Source: Chloroflexota bacterium
GTDB taxonomy: Bacteria > Chloroflexota > Anaerolineae > Anaerolineales > UBA11579
Assembly: GCA_013112575.1 (NCBI GenBank)
Contig: JABFGG010000002.1
Location: 62,001 to 126,000 of the forward strand
Length of the DNA: 64,000 bases
Direction: 5' to 3'
In this document: in pieces, positions 16,596-25,801 of the stretch
Position numbering within the stretch: the stretch's first letter is position 1
Layout of the letters: the number at the start of each line of letters is the position of its first letter
Notes under the pieces: generated by a model
What the model was told of the DNA's origin: nothing
What the model saw: only the letters and a program-made list of their open reading frames with translations
Database searches by the model: none
Position numbers and translations under genes: made by a program

Positions 16596-18523
16596 TCGAG
16601 ACCGGATTAGGTTTTTTACGCAGCAGTTTGATCATCCTCAATCAGATATTTGAGGCAGGTATTGCTATTACGGCAGTGTCCTTGGCTCTGCGAGCCTTTA
16701 CATTCAATCTGCGCAACCGGGTGGCGCGCTCTTTCGCGGTCATCCTGACTTGTGTGATGATGATCTACTCCGGCGAATCGCTCTCCAGTGTCATGACCGA
16801 TGAGTTATGGATCGAGTTCTGGTTGCGTATGCAGTGGTTGGGCCTGGTGTATTTGCCTGCCGCCTATTTGCATTTTGCCGATGCTTTGCTGGCTACCACT
16901 GGTAGACCATCGCGGGGGCGTCGCAGATTATCCATTCGTATCGCTTATTTCATCTCCACCCTATTCTTGATCGCATTGCCGTCATATACGCTGATTGGGC
17001 CGGTCGTTACCGATACGGCCCCGCTCTTACCTTATTTGCAGCGCACACCACTAACCTGGGTCTTCACCTTCTATTATTTCCTGATCATCGTCTTGTCGGG
17101 CACGATATTGTGGCGATCATATAAACGCACAGTGTTGACCTCCAGCCGCCGCCGCAGTTTATATTTAATGGGTGGCGCTTTTGCCCTCGCTTTAGGTTCT
17201 TATCCTTATCTCTTGCTAGGGACGGGGCTGGCTGAATTTATCCCCACCGTATTCTTGATCTCAGCGGCTGGTGGCAGCCTGCTTGTTTTTATTGCACTGA
17301 TCGCTATGGCTTATGCAGTTGCCTTTTTTGGTGTTGCCTGGCCCGACCGTGTCGTCCGTAGCCGATTATTCAAATGGCTCCTGCGCGGCCCTGTCACCGT
17401 TTTTGCTGCACTGGTCTTGATGACAGTTTTGCGCCAGGTGGGTTTGTTGTTTGAATGGGATAGTTTTATTGCTATCTCCCTGGTCTCAATTTTGACGGTT
17501 TTGTTTTTGGAGCACGTCATCACCATTGCAGCCCCGGTTTGGGAGCGCTGGTTCTTCCATGGCGGTGAACGTGACGATGTACGTCTGGTTCAGAGGCTGG
17601 AAGAACGCCTCATCACCAGTTCGGACTTGAGCCAGTTCCTGGAAGCCGTGCTGGCAGCAGTATGCGACCAGTTCCAGGTCAACACGGCTTTTGTGGCCGC
17701 GCTAGGCGACCAGGCTCCAGAGTTGATCGTGCGCGTAGGTGACAAACTGCTGCCTGAAAGCGACTTATCGCAAAACCTCCTCGAAGAGGTGGCTGCTCGC
17801 AACGGCAATCAGGGTATTTTTGCCTGGGGAGAATACTGGTTGTTGCCGCTGTATGAAACTCCAGAAAATGAATTACTTGGACTGTTGGGGATCTGGCGGG
17901 GTGACGATGAAGAACTGGATGAAGCCCTGCGTGAGCCCTTGTATCTTCTCGGCCGTCGCGCCGCGCTGGCCCTCGAAGACCGGCGCTTACAGCGTCAGGT
18001 TTTTGCTGCTGTTGAGACCCTCAACCCTAAGGTCGATCTGATCCAGAGGCTGCGCGCTGCGGCAAGTTTTGACCAGAATGAAGTCTTTAGTGATCTGGAG
18101 AATGTCCGTGAAACCGACCTCTCTGGCTGGGTCAAAGATGCTCTCAGTCATTACTGGGGCGGGCCTAAACTAACCACCAGCCCACTGATGAATTTGCGCA
18201 TCGTTCAAGCTGCCATGCGAGAGCACGATGGTAATCCCACAAATGCCTTGCGCGCTATTTTGAAAGAAGCTATTGAACGTGTGCGCCCTGCCGGTGAACG
18301 TCGTTTCACTGGTGAGTGGATCCTGTACAACATCCTTGAACTGAAATTTATGGAAGGCCGTAAAGTTCGCGAAGTTGCTTTGCGTCTGGCCATGTCTGAA
18401 GCTGATCTATATCGAAAACAACGTGTAGCTATTGAAGAGGTCGCTGGTGCGATCCTCGACATGGAACGTGCTGCACAAGATGGAACATATCTTCTTGAGG
18501 AGGAGACAGTCCATGAAGTATAA
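16592..18523 (+). CDS. Multi-TM protein with GAF-like domain and C-terminal HTH; probable membrane-bound regulator
   Basis: The 643-residue protein has roughly ten hydrophobic helices in its first 320 residues, similar to the 7TM sensor regions of histidine kinases. A GAF-like domain follows (about 330-470). The last 70 residues contain LELKFMEGRKVREVALRLAMSE, which looks like a sigma-70 region 4 or LuxR-type helix-turn-helix, then a helix. No histidine-kinase, GGDEF or EAL motif is present. I infer a one-component membrane regulator. It overlaps the GNAT gene by four bases and the S1-domain gene by 11. Confidence 0.7.
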   Translation: MIETGLGFLRSSLIILNQIFEAGIAITAVSLALRAFTFNLRNRVARSFAVILTCVMMIYSGESLSSVMTDELWIEFWLRMQWLGLVYLPAAYLHFADALLATTGRPSRGRRRLSIRIAYFISTLFLIALPSYTLIGPVVTDTAPLLPYLQRTPLTWVFTFYYFLIIVLSGTILWRSYKRTVLTSSRRRSLYLMGGAFALALGSYPYLLLGTGLAEFIPTVFLISAAGGSLLVFIALIAMAYAVAFFGVAWPDRVVRSRLFKWLLRGPVTVFAALVLMTVLRQVGLLFEWDSFIAISLVSILTVLFLEHVITIAAPVWERWFFHGGERDDVRLVQRLEERLITSSDLSQFLEAVLAAVCDQFQVNTAFVAALGDQAPELIVRVGDKLLPESDLSQNLLEEVAARNGNQGIFAWGEYWLLPLYETPENELLGLLGIWRGDDEELDEALREPLYLLGRRAALALEDRRLQRQVFAAVETLNPKVDLIQRLRAAASFDQNEVFSDLENVRETDLSGWVKDALSHYWGGPKLTTSPLMNLRIVQAAMREHDGNPTNALRAILKEAIERVRPAGERRFTGEWILYNILELKFMEGRKVREVALRLAMSEADLYRKQRVAIEEVAGAILDMERAAQDGTYLLEEETVHEV

Positions 18524-19523
18524 AGAACACCCTGAAGCAGAACAAAAGGTACCAAGACAGCCACCTGAGTTAGATGATAGCTGGTGGGCTGCTGTCCTGG
18601 CCGATGAGGATAAGATGCCCACCTCCCATTCAAAACCACTGGATGGCAAATCCAACGCTTCTCTTGAATTGGGAGAAGAGGCGGATTGGGAAGCCATCCA
18701 GGGCCTGCTTACGCAGGAAGAGGTGATGGATTGTGAGGTAGTGGGTTTCAACCGTGGCGGCCTGTTGGTCGATGGCGAAGGTTTTCATGGCTTTGTGCCG
18801 CTTTCCCATTTGGTGGATCATGCCACCAACTTTAATGAGGTCGAGCGCGAGGAGCATCTTGCCGGCTACGTGGGGGCCCCATTAACTTTAAAGATCATTG
18901 AGTGTGATCCGCAACGTGGCCGTGTGGTCTTATCGGAAAGGGCCGCGCAGACGGAGCCGGGCACGCGGCAAGCCCTTTTTGAAAACCTGTCCATTGGCAA
19001 CGAGTTGACCGGCAAGGTAACTAATGTCACCGAGTTTGGTGTTTTTGTCGATCTGGGTGGGGTAGAGGGCCTGGTGCACATCTCCGAATTGTCCTGGGGG
19101 CGTGTGGGGCATCCTGATGAATTGGCACGAATGGGCGATGAGATCGAAGTGTTGGTTTTAAGCATAGATCGACATCGCGGGCGGGTGGCGTTGAGCCGTA
19201 AACGCTTGTATCCTAATCCGTGGGAATCGGCTGTCAAACAATACCCGATTGGCTGCCAGACGGAAGTGACCATTACAGATGTGGTTGATTTTGGGGCCTT
19301 TGCCCGCCTTGAAGAGGGCCTCGAAGGTTTGATTCACATCACCGAAATGGGTGTTTCCCGCAGGGTGGATCCCACGTTTATTGTGCAGGTTGGCGAACAG
19401 GTTTTGGTTCGTGTTTTGCACGTCGATCCGGCCCGCCAGCGCATGAGTTTACGTTTGGAATACGAGGATGCTACTGAGAAAAAGGGACCTTCAACCGACT
19501 CAACTGATGGAGTAGATGGCTAA
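18513..19523 (+). CDS. S1 RNA-binding domain protein (three S1 repeats)
   Basis: The 336-residue protein has an acidic N-terminal region and three S1 domains (about 70-140, 155-225 and 238-315). The second is the best preserved, with GKVTNVTEFGVFVDLGGVEG and LVHISELSW. It resembles the short ribosomal protein S1 homologues of Gram-positive-type bacteria, so RNA binding in translation or decay is likely. ATG 18513 follows GAGGAGGAGA; upstream in-frame codons lie deep in the preceding gene. It overlaps the ftsK start by eight bases. Confidence 0.85.
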   Translation: MKYKEHPEAEQKVPRQPPELDDSWWAAVLADEDKMPTSHSKPLDGKSNASLELGEEADWEAIQGLLTQEEVMDCEVVGFNRGGLLVDGEGFHGFVPLSHLVDHATNFNEVEREEHLAGYVGAPLTLKIIECDPQRGRVVLSERAAQTEPGTRQALFENLSIGNELTGKVTNVTEFGVFVDLGGVEGLVHISELSWGRVGHPDELARMGDEIEVLVLSIDRHRGRVALSRKRLYPNPWESAVKQYPIGCQTEVTITDVVDFGAFARLEEGLEGLIHITEMGVSRRVDPTFIVQVGEQVLVRVLHVDPARQRMSLRLEYEDATEKKGPSTDSTDGVDG

Positions 19524-21798
19524 AAAAGAAGCTTCAAGCAAGATGACACGCGACAACGGGCCAGATGGCCTTGGGGAGGAGTTACTGGGACGAGGTCTCG
19601 GCTTCCTGTTGCGTTTCCGGCGCTTTGCCTGGGACATCGCCGGCATCGTGAGCATTGCCCTCGCGGGCCTGACCCTGCTGGCTTTGTTTGGCGAAAGCAG
19701 CGGCGCCTGGCTCACGCCCTGGGCGCGCATCTTGCGATTATGGTTTGGCTGGGGTAGTTTGCTCGTCGTGCTCAGTTTCGCTCTGGGGGGCTTGGTGATG
19801 CTCAACCGTCGTCGCGAAGAACTTTTCCCGCGTTTGTGGGCGCGTGTGATCTCCCTTGAACTCGCCGGTTTTGCTTTCCTGGCATTGCTGACCATTAGCA
19901 TATCCATTTTCCTGGGTGAAGATACACTTATACGTGCCGAACAAGGTCTGGATGGCGGTCGCATCGGCTGGAGCCTTATTGAACTTCTCGGATTGATTTT
20001 CTCTGCCTTTCCTGCTGTTTTAAGCACATTTTTGCAGTTCACCATTCTGCTTTTGATCTTTGTGCTGGGGACAGCATATGGCACCGGCCTGTTGGGCTGG
20101 GCTGTAGGGCAGGCAGAGACTGCCTTGTCCAAAGCCGCTAGTGTGGATCAGCCAGTCGAGTTTGACGTAAATCCTGTCGTCAGCGTTTCTCCCGCCGCCA
20201 ATTCCGAACCAGTCGTCACCCCAGAGAAAAAAGCTACAAGCCGTAAACGAACGTATATCCCTCCTGAATACCGCAAACAGTTTCAAGTGGAGGAGCGTGA
20301 AGAGGCTACTGTAGCAAGTCCGCCCCGTGATAACCGTTTACCGCCCCTTGACTTGTTGGTGGACGAGCAGGGCCATCGTCACAACGAACGACACATCAAT
20401 CAGACAGCTGGCCTAATCGAAAAGACCCTGGCTGAATTCAGCATTCCTGCCAAAGTTGTGGATGTGCAGGTCGGCCCTACTGTGACGCAGTTTGCCGTAG
20501 AACCGGGTTATATTGGCCGCGGCGAAGACAAAGAGGAAAATGCCAACAACCAGAAAGTACGTGTGTCGCAAATCGCCGGTTTGCAGCGCGATCTGGCCCT
20601 GGCCCTTTCAGCACAGCGCCTGCGTATCCAAGCCCCTGTGCCGGGTAAGCCTTACGTGGGTGTTGAAGTCCCTAATTTGAAATCCGCCGAAGTGCGCTTA
20701 CGCCCTATCCTTGAGGGCGAAGGTTTTTACAAACTCAAGTCGCAACTGGGCATCGCTCTGGGACGCGATGTATCTGGCACATCCGTTTCCGCCGACCTCT
20801 CCAAGATGCCCCACTTGTTGATTGCCGGTACGACTGGCTCCGGTAAATCGGTGTGTATCGCTGCGATTGCCGTCAGCCTCATCATGAATAACACGCCTGA
20901 AGACCTGCGCCTTGTGATGATCGACCCTAAGATGGTCGAGTTGGTGCCCTTTAATGGCTTACCTCACCTCTATGGTAAGGTCGAAACGGATCTGGAACGT
21001 ATTGCTGGTGTGCTGCGCTGGGTGCTGGTGGAAATGGAACGCCGCTACAAATTACTGGAAGATATGCGTTCGCGTGACATCAGCAGTTATAACAACAAAG
21101 CCCGCCGCAAACAGGGCGCCGAGGTACTGCCCCGCATTGTGGTGCTCATTGACGAGTTGGCTGACCTGATGATGTCTGCCGCCGAATCAACAGAAGCTAC
21201 CTTGGTACGCCTGGCGCAAATGGCGCGTGCTACGGGCATCCACTTGGTTGTTGCGACACAACGTCCCAGTACCGATGTAGTTACCGGTTTGATCAAGGCC
21301 AATTTCCCAGCGCGCATCTCCTTTGCTGTGGCTTCTGGCATCGACTCACGCGTCATCCTGGATACACCCGGTGCAGAAAACTTATTGGGCAAAGGTGATA
21401 TGTTGTACATGGCGCCAGAGGCAGCTGCGCCGCTGCGCTCTCAAGGTGTGCTCATCACGGATAAAGAGATTGAAAAGATCATTGCGTATTGGCGTAAGAC
21501 CTGGTCTGAAGGGGACGAAGGAGAGTCGCCATGGGATGAACTGTTGGCGCGCCAGGATGTCCTGGCAGACCGGGATGACTTGATAGAGGCTGCCATTGAA
21601 GTGGTGCGCGAAACCGGCAAGGCCAGTGCATCCCACCTGCAACGTCAGCTACGTGTGGGTTATCCACGTGCAGCTCGCCTCGTAGATGAATTAGAAGACC
21701 TCGGCATTCTGGGCCCTTCCCGTGGCGGTGGCCGCGACCGTGATATATTGATCGACGTAGATGGGGATATGGAAATGGAGCACATGCAGGAAGAATAA
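19516..21798 (+). CDS. ftsK: DNA translocase FtsK/SpoIIIE
   Basis: This hexameric ATPase moves chromosomal DNA at the division septum. The 760-residue protein has four membrane helices (about 33-190), a fairly short linker, and the motor domain with Walker A GTTGSGKS near 438 and Walker B IVVLIDELADLMM near 541. A C-terminal gamma winged-helix (about 685-750; ASHLQRQLRVGYPRAARLVDELE) reads KOPS-type sequences. It lies inside a long operon; the downstream gene encodes a CDP-alcohol phosphatidyltransferase. Confidence 0.95.
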   Translation: MAKKEASSKMTRDNGPDGLGEELLGRGLGFLLRFRRFAWDIAGIVSIALAGLTLLALFGESSGAWLTPWARILRLWFGWGSLLVVLSFALGGLVMLNRRREELFPRLWARVISLELAGFAFLALLTISISIFLGEDTLIRAEQGLDGGRIGWSLIELLGLIFSAFPAVLSTFLQFTILLLIFVLGTAYGTGLLGWAVGQAETALSKAASVDQPVEFDVNPVVSVSPAANSEPVVTPEKKATSRKRTYIPPEYRKQFQVEEREEATVASPPRDNRLPPLDLLVDEQGHRHNERHINQTAGLIEKTLAEFSIPAKVVDVQVGPTVTQFAVEPGYIGRGEDKEENANNQKVRVSQIAGLQRDLALALSAQRLRIQAPVPGKPYVGVEVPNLKSAEVRLRPILEGEGFYKLKSQLGIALGRDVSGTSVSADLSKMPHLLIAGTTGSGKSVCIAAIAVSLIMNNTPEDLRLVMIDPKMVELVPFNGLPHLYGKVETDLERIAGVLRWVLVEMERRYKLLEDMRSRDISSYNNKARRKQGAEVLPRIVVLIDELADLMMSAAESTEATLVRLAQMARATGIHLVVATQRPSTDVVTGLIKANFPARISFAVASGIDSRVILDTPGAENLLGKGDMLYMAPEAAAPLRSQGVLITDKEIEKIIAYWRKTWSEGDEGESPWDELLARQDVLADRDDLIEAAIEVVRETGKASASHLQRQLRVGYPRAARLVDELEDLGILGPSRGGGRDRDILIDVDGDMEMEHMQEE

Positions 21799-21831
21799 AA
21801 TCGAGAACACATTGAAAGGACATTGAACTTC

Positions 21832-22467
21832 GTGGAACAATCCATCGACAAAAAAGAAAAAAAGGAACGCCCCACCTTTACCGACTTTCTCAGGGGCGTT
21901 TTTCGTGGCATCTTAACGCGCATGGGTAAAACCCTGGCCGGTTGGGGAATTCACCCTAACGTTCTTACCACCTCCGGCCTCATTGGCACCACCATCGGTG
22001 CCTTCTTTGTTGCTCAGGGTCAGTTCTTGTTGGGTGGCATCATTGTGCTGTTTATGGGTCTGGTGGATGGGCTGGATGGCGCGGTCGCACGCGCTCGCGG
22101 TGAACCAGAAGACTTCGGTGCCTTTGTCGATTCGGTCAGTGACCGCTATGGTGAACTGGTGATCTTTGCGGCCCTGGTCTGGCATTATTTGCAGGTGGGC
22201 GATGCTACAGCTGTGGTCCTGGCTTACTTTGCTGCGGCTGGCTCGGTGCTGGTTTCTTACGTACGAGCCCGGGGGCAGAGCCTCAATATGGACACGAAAG
22301 TAGGTTTGATGACGCGCGTGGAGCGTTATATGGTGCTGACTCCCAGTCTTGTATTTAGCATCCCTATCGTGGGGTTGTGGATCTTGGCGATTGGCACCAA
22401 CTTCACTGCCCTGCAGCGTATCCTGCATGTACGACAGCAATACTATTCCCGTAAGCGAGACGAATAA
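21832..22467 (+). CDS. CDP-alcohol phosphatidyltransferase family protein
   Basis: This membrane enzyme transfers a phosphatidyl group from CDP-diacylglycerol to an alcohol. The signature D-G-x2-A-R-x8-G-x3-D-x3-D is intact (DGLDGAVARARG then FGAFVDSVSD), within about five membrane helices. The acceptor could be glycerol-3-phosphate or an inositol phosphate; sequence alone does not settle it. GTG 21832 is preferred because AAAGGA is spaced normally from it, whereas TTG 21823 is only two bases from that site. It ends two bases before lgt, so both lipid genes share a message. Confidence 0.85.
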   Translation: MEQSIDKKEKKERPTFTDFLRGVFRGILTRMGKTLAGWGIHPNVLTTSGLIGTTIGAFFVAQGQFLLGGIIVLFMGLVDGLDGAVARARGEPEDFGAFVDSVSDRYGELVIFAALVWHYLQVGDATAVVLAYFAAAGSVLVSYVRARGQSLNMDTKVGLMTRVERYMVLTPSLVFSIPIVGLWILAIGTNFTALQRILHVRQQYYSRKRDE

Positions 22468-22469
22468 AT

Positions 22470-23291
22470 ATGTCCATAGACAGCATTGGCATTCACATCG
22501 GTATCTTTACGATCCATTGGTATGGCATGGTGCTCATGCTGGGTGTCGTCGGGGCCGTCTTGACCATTGACCGCGAAGCCATCCGCAAAGATATGGACCG
22601 TGAGGTCTTGCAGGACGGTCTATTGTGGGTGGTGCTGGGCGGCATCATTGGCGCACGTCTATGGTTCATCCTCACGCCGCCGCCTTCGTTTGTCGAACTG
22701 GGTTTTACTACACGTTATTACCTGACTCATCCGCTAGATGCCATCAATGTGCCGGGAGGCGGCCTTACGATTGCTGGGGCAGTCATTGGTGGGGCCATAG
22801 CCACCTTCTTTTTCGTGAGACGCCGTAAACAATACTTTCCCCAATGGGCAGATGCGATTGTCCCCGGGGTCGCCATCGGGCAGGCTATCGGGCGCTGGGG
22901 CAACTTCCTGAACCAGGAGATCTACGGTTTCCCCACCGACCTTCCCTGGGGCATTTTCATTGACCTGAAGCATCGCTTGCCGGGTTTTGAAGCCTTTGAA
23001 CGCTTCCACCCATTGTTCTTATATGAGTCGCTTCTCAATCTGGCTAACGCTATTTTCCTTTTGTGGTTTGCCCGGCGTTATGGAGAACAGTTGAAGGACG
23101 GGGATATCTTCTTGATCTACCTGATCACTTATCCTATCATTCGCATACTTATGGATTTCCTGCGCATCGATGCTGCTCTGGTTGGTGGGGTCAATATCAA
23201 TCAGGCCCTTATGCTGGTCGTAGCATTGGCATCGGCAGGGCTGCTGTATTTGCGTCATCGTTCTCAGTCTGAGGCACCTTCAGAAGCCTGA
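22470..23291 (+). CDS. lgt: Prolipoprotein diacylglyceryl transferase
   Basis: Lgt adds diacylglycerol from phosphatidylglycerol to the lipobox cysteine of prolipoproteins. The 273-residue polytopic protein has the IHWYGMVLMLG start, the family signature GRWGNFLNQEIYG near 147-159 and a C-terminal RILMDFLRID helix. It pairs functionally with lspA at 8.2 kb and serves the lipoproteins encoded at 34, 35, 41, 52 and 60 kb. It is the last gene of the operon starting at 14.5 kb. Confidence 0.94.
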   Translation: MSIDSIGIHIGIFTIHWYGMVLMLGVVGAVLTIDREAIRKDMDREVLQDGLLWVVLGGIIGARLWFILTPPPSFVELGFTTRYYLTHPLDAINVPGGGLTIAGAVIGGAIATFFFVRRRKQYFPQWADAIVPGVAIGQAIGRWGNFLNQEIYGFPTDLPWGIFIDLKHRLPGFEAFERFHPLFLYESLLNLANAIFLLWFARRYGEQLKDGDIFLIYLITYPIIRILMDFLRIDAALVGGVNINQALMLVVALASAGLLYLRHRSQSEAPSEA

Positions 23292-23389
23292 CATAATATT
23301 CTGGTAGTTTTTTCTCGCCAGTCCTTTCAAATATGCTTAATAGAACCTAATAATTATGCAAGGTACGCGTGCGCCTAGAACCCACCCAC

Positions 23390-23395
23390 TATAAT
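23390..23395 (+). promoter_or_regulatory. Consensus -10 box before the ABC exporter genes
   Basis: A perfect TATAAT lies 12 bases before ATG 23408 and 24 before ATG 23420, without a clear -35 at 16-18 bases. If used, transcription would begin near 23402, which excludes the upstream GTG at 23369 as the start of the ATPase gene. Confidence 0.35.
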
Positions 23396-23419
23396 GAGCG
23401 TATTGGTATGGATGGATAC

Positions 23420-24355
23420 ATGATAAAGACAAATGATCTGAGTAAAAGTTTTGATGAGTTCCAGGCAGTAGACGGTGTTTCGCTGGAGATCGGCGCTGGG
23501 GAAGTATTGGCCTTATTAGGGCCCAATGGCGCTGGTAAAACCACCACAGTGCGCATGCTGACCTCTGTGTTGAAGCCTTCGCGCGGTGAAGCGTATATTG
23601 CCGGATTCAATGTGGTTGAGCAGCCAGAAGAAGTTCGTGCCGCTGTAGGCGTGTTGACGGAGCATCACGGTCTTTATAATCGCATGCGAGCTCACGAATA
23701 CCTGGATTTTTTCGGGCAGGTTTATGGCATCAAGGCAGAAAAACGGGCTTCAAGAGTACATGACCTCTTGGATCATTTTGGCCTGGGTGAAGCCAGTGAC
23801 AGGCGGGTGGGGGAATTCTCGAAAGGTATGCGGCAGAAGTTGGCCCTCGCTCGTGCTTTGTTCCACGAACCTCCTGTTATTCTCTTGGATGAGCCTACCT
23901 CAGCCATGGACCCGGCCAGTGCAAAACTGGTGCGTGATGCCATCCGTGAACTGCGGTCAGGCGAACGCGCCATCATCATTTGTACCCACAATCTTACCGA
24001 AGCAGAGGAATTGGCCGACCGCATTGCTATTATCCAGAATGGCAAGATCATCACGCAAGGGACCCCTGCAGGCTTGAAGCACGAAATGCTGGGCCCTCCA
24101 GAATATCGTGTGCAATTGACCGATAAACTAAACGGCCGCCAACCCGTATTGCCGGATGGTGGACGTATAACTGCAACCGGTGCAGATTGGCTGCAGTTTT
24201 TCTCCGAAGATGTCAAAGGTTATAACCCCCAGGTTGTGCAAAGGCTGGTGGCAGATGGGTTTAGGGTGCTGAGTATGGAAGAAGTGCCACGTAGCCTGGA
24301 ACAGGTCTATTTACAGGCTGTCGGGTCTTCAAAGGAGAACAAACATGCTCAATAG
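23420..24355 (+). CDS. ABC transporter ATP-binding protein
   Basis: The 311-residue ATPase has Walker A GPNGAGKTT, a Q-loop region, signature FSKGMRQ, Walker B VILLDEPTSAMD and the H-loop histidine in ICTHN. It resembles the DrrA/NatA type that pairs with ABC-2 permeases. The C-terminal 80 residues are the usual regulatory extension. I chose ATG 23420, where homology begins, with ATG 23408 as an alternative. It overlaps the permease gene by 11 bases, so they form one exporter; the cargo is unknown. Confidence 0.9.
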   Translation: MIKTNDLSKSFDEFQAVDGVSLEIGAGEVLALLGPNGAGKTTTVRMLTSVLKPSRGEAYIAGFNVVEQPEEVRAAVGVLTEHHGLYNRMRAHEYLDFFGQVYGIKAEKRASRVHDLLDHFGLGEASDRRVGEFSKGMRQKLALARALFHEPPVILLDEPTSAMDPASAKLVRDAIRELRSGERAIIICTHNLTEAEELADRIAIIQNGKIITQGTPAGLKHEMLGPPEYRVQLTDKLNGRQPVLPDGGRITATGADWLQFFSEDVKGYNPQVVQRLVADGFRVLSMEEVPRSLEQVYLQAVGSSKENKHAQ

Positions 24356-25769
24356 CCTGCGACCCGTATACATCCTTACCCGGCGCGAAGTGCGCGATCA
24401 GATGCGTGATTGGCGCATTATCGCCCCCATCATTATCCTCACGCTCTTCTTCCCCTATCTAATGACATTTACAGCAGAACGAGCGGTGGGCTTTGTGCAG
24501 GATTTTGGGGCGGACATCATTGGTGACCGCCTCATTCCATTTTTGCTGATGGTTGTCGGGTTTTTCCCGATCTCCGTTTCCATGGTGATTGCCCTGGAGA
24601 GTTTTGCGGGTGAAAAAGAACGCGGCAGTATTGAACCTTTGTTATCCAGTCCACTGAAAGATTGGCAGTTGTATCTCGGCAAATTGATTGCCGTGATGAT
24701 TCCCCCCTTGATTGCCAGCTATTTGGGTATTGCCGTGTATTTGTTTAGTGTCTATCGCAGTGTGAATTGGGTCGCACCGACCGATCTCCTTATCCAGATC
24801 CTTGTGCTGACCTTTGTACAGGCACTGGTGATGGTCAGCGGAGCAGTGATTATCTCTACTCAGACCACCTCTGTACGCGCTGCCAATTTGTTGTCCTCAT
24901 TCATCATTATCCCAGTAGCCTTATTGATCCAGTGGGAAAGCCTCATCATGTTTTGGGGCCGTTATGATGCATTATGGTGGGTGGTGGTAGCTGAATTGAT
25001 CATTGCTGGATTATTGATCCGTACTGGCGTTAGCCACTTTAATCGGGAGGAATTATTAGGGCGTGAATTGGACGTACTTAACTTCCGCTGGATGTGGCAT
25101 GTGGTCAGAGATGAATTTGTTGGCGAAGCTACCTCTATTTGGAACTGGTACGGCAAGTCGATTCTGCCCTCCTTACGACGATTACGTCTCCCCTTTGCGC
25201 TGATGCTTGCCTCCCTGGTCGGCGGCTTGTTGGTAGGAGCTTCCCAAATCAGTGCATTTCCTTTGCCTCCAGAGCTGGTGGACCCGGAAAAGTTAGATCA
25301 GGGATTTATCGCAACCAATCTGGAGTCCGTGCGCATTTTCTCCGGACTTGGTATCCTCTTTATCTTCGTGCAAAATGTGCGTGCTTATATCCTTGCCATG
25401 TTGGCAGGCTTGTTTACTTATGGTGTCCTGGGTGTGTTGATCCTTATGTTGCCCATGTTTATCATCGGATATCTCACCGCCACGGTGGCTACCGCGGGGA
25501 TCAACCCCTTTTTATTCCTGACTGCTTTTGTTGTTCCACACGGAATTTTTGAGATTCCCGCTATCGCCTTAGCAGGTGCTTTGATCCTGCGAACTGGTGC
25601 AAGTCTGGCAGCTTCGGTGAGAGGTGAATCTGTGAGTGAAGGACTACTGCGCTCCGTGACTGATTGGGCTAAAATATTCTTAGCAGTCGTGCTTCCATTG
25701 ATGTTCGCTGCTGCGGTTGTAGAGGCTTTGATCACCCCCCAGTTTGGTGTGTGGCTTCTTAGCCGCTAG
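24345..25769 (+). CDS. ABC-2 type permease fused to a SpoIIM (stage II sporulation protein M) domain
   Basis: The 474-residue membrane protein has two parts. Residues 1-245 form a six-helix ABC-2 permease (RREVRDQMRDWR start, EKERGSIEPLLSSPLKDWQ motif). Residues about 275-474 match SpoIIM/DUF95 proteins, with the conserved membrane motif PHGIFEIPAI near 402-411. Fusion of these modules suggests the transporter and the SpoIIM-like part work as one machine at the envelope. ATG 24345 follows AAAGGAG. No sporulation genes are nearby, so the name should not be read as a function. Confidence 0.8.
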   Translation: MLNSLRPVYILTRREVRDQMRDWRIIAPIIILTLFFPYLMTFTAERAVGFVQDFGADIIGDRLIPFLLMVVGFFPISVSMVIALESFAGEKERGSIEPLLSSPLKDWQLYLGKLIAVMIPPLIASYLGIAVYLFSVYRSVNWVAPTDLLIQILVLTFVQALVMVSGAVIISTQTTSVRAANLLSSFIIIPVALLIQWESLIMFWGRYDALWWVVVAELIIAGLLIRTGVSHFNREELLGRELDVLNFRWMWHVVRDEFVGEATSIWNWYGKSILPSLRRLRLPFALMLASLVGGLLVGASQISAFPLPPELVDPEKLDQGFIATNLESVRIFSGLGILFIFVQNVRAYILAMLAGLFTYGVLGVLILMLPMFIIGYLTATVATAGINPFLFLTAFVVPHGIFEIPAIALAGALILRTGASLAASVRGESVSEGLLRSVTDWAKIFLAVVLPLMFAAAVVEALITPQFGVWLLSR

Positions 25770-25801
25770 GAAGCAAATCCGCTTTAAGGATCGGATGGCG
25801 T

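Noticed and set aside
24345-25769. SpoIIM domain as evidence of sporulation
   Set aside because: No other sporulation genes are present in the window; SpoIIM-like domains occur widely in non-spore-formers.
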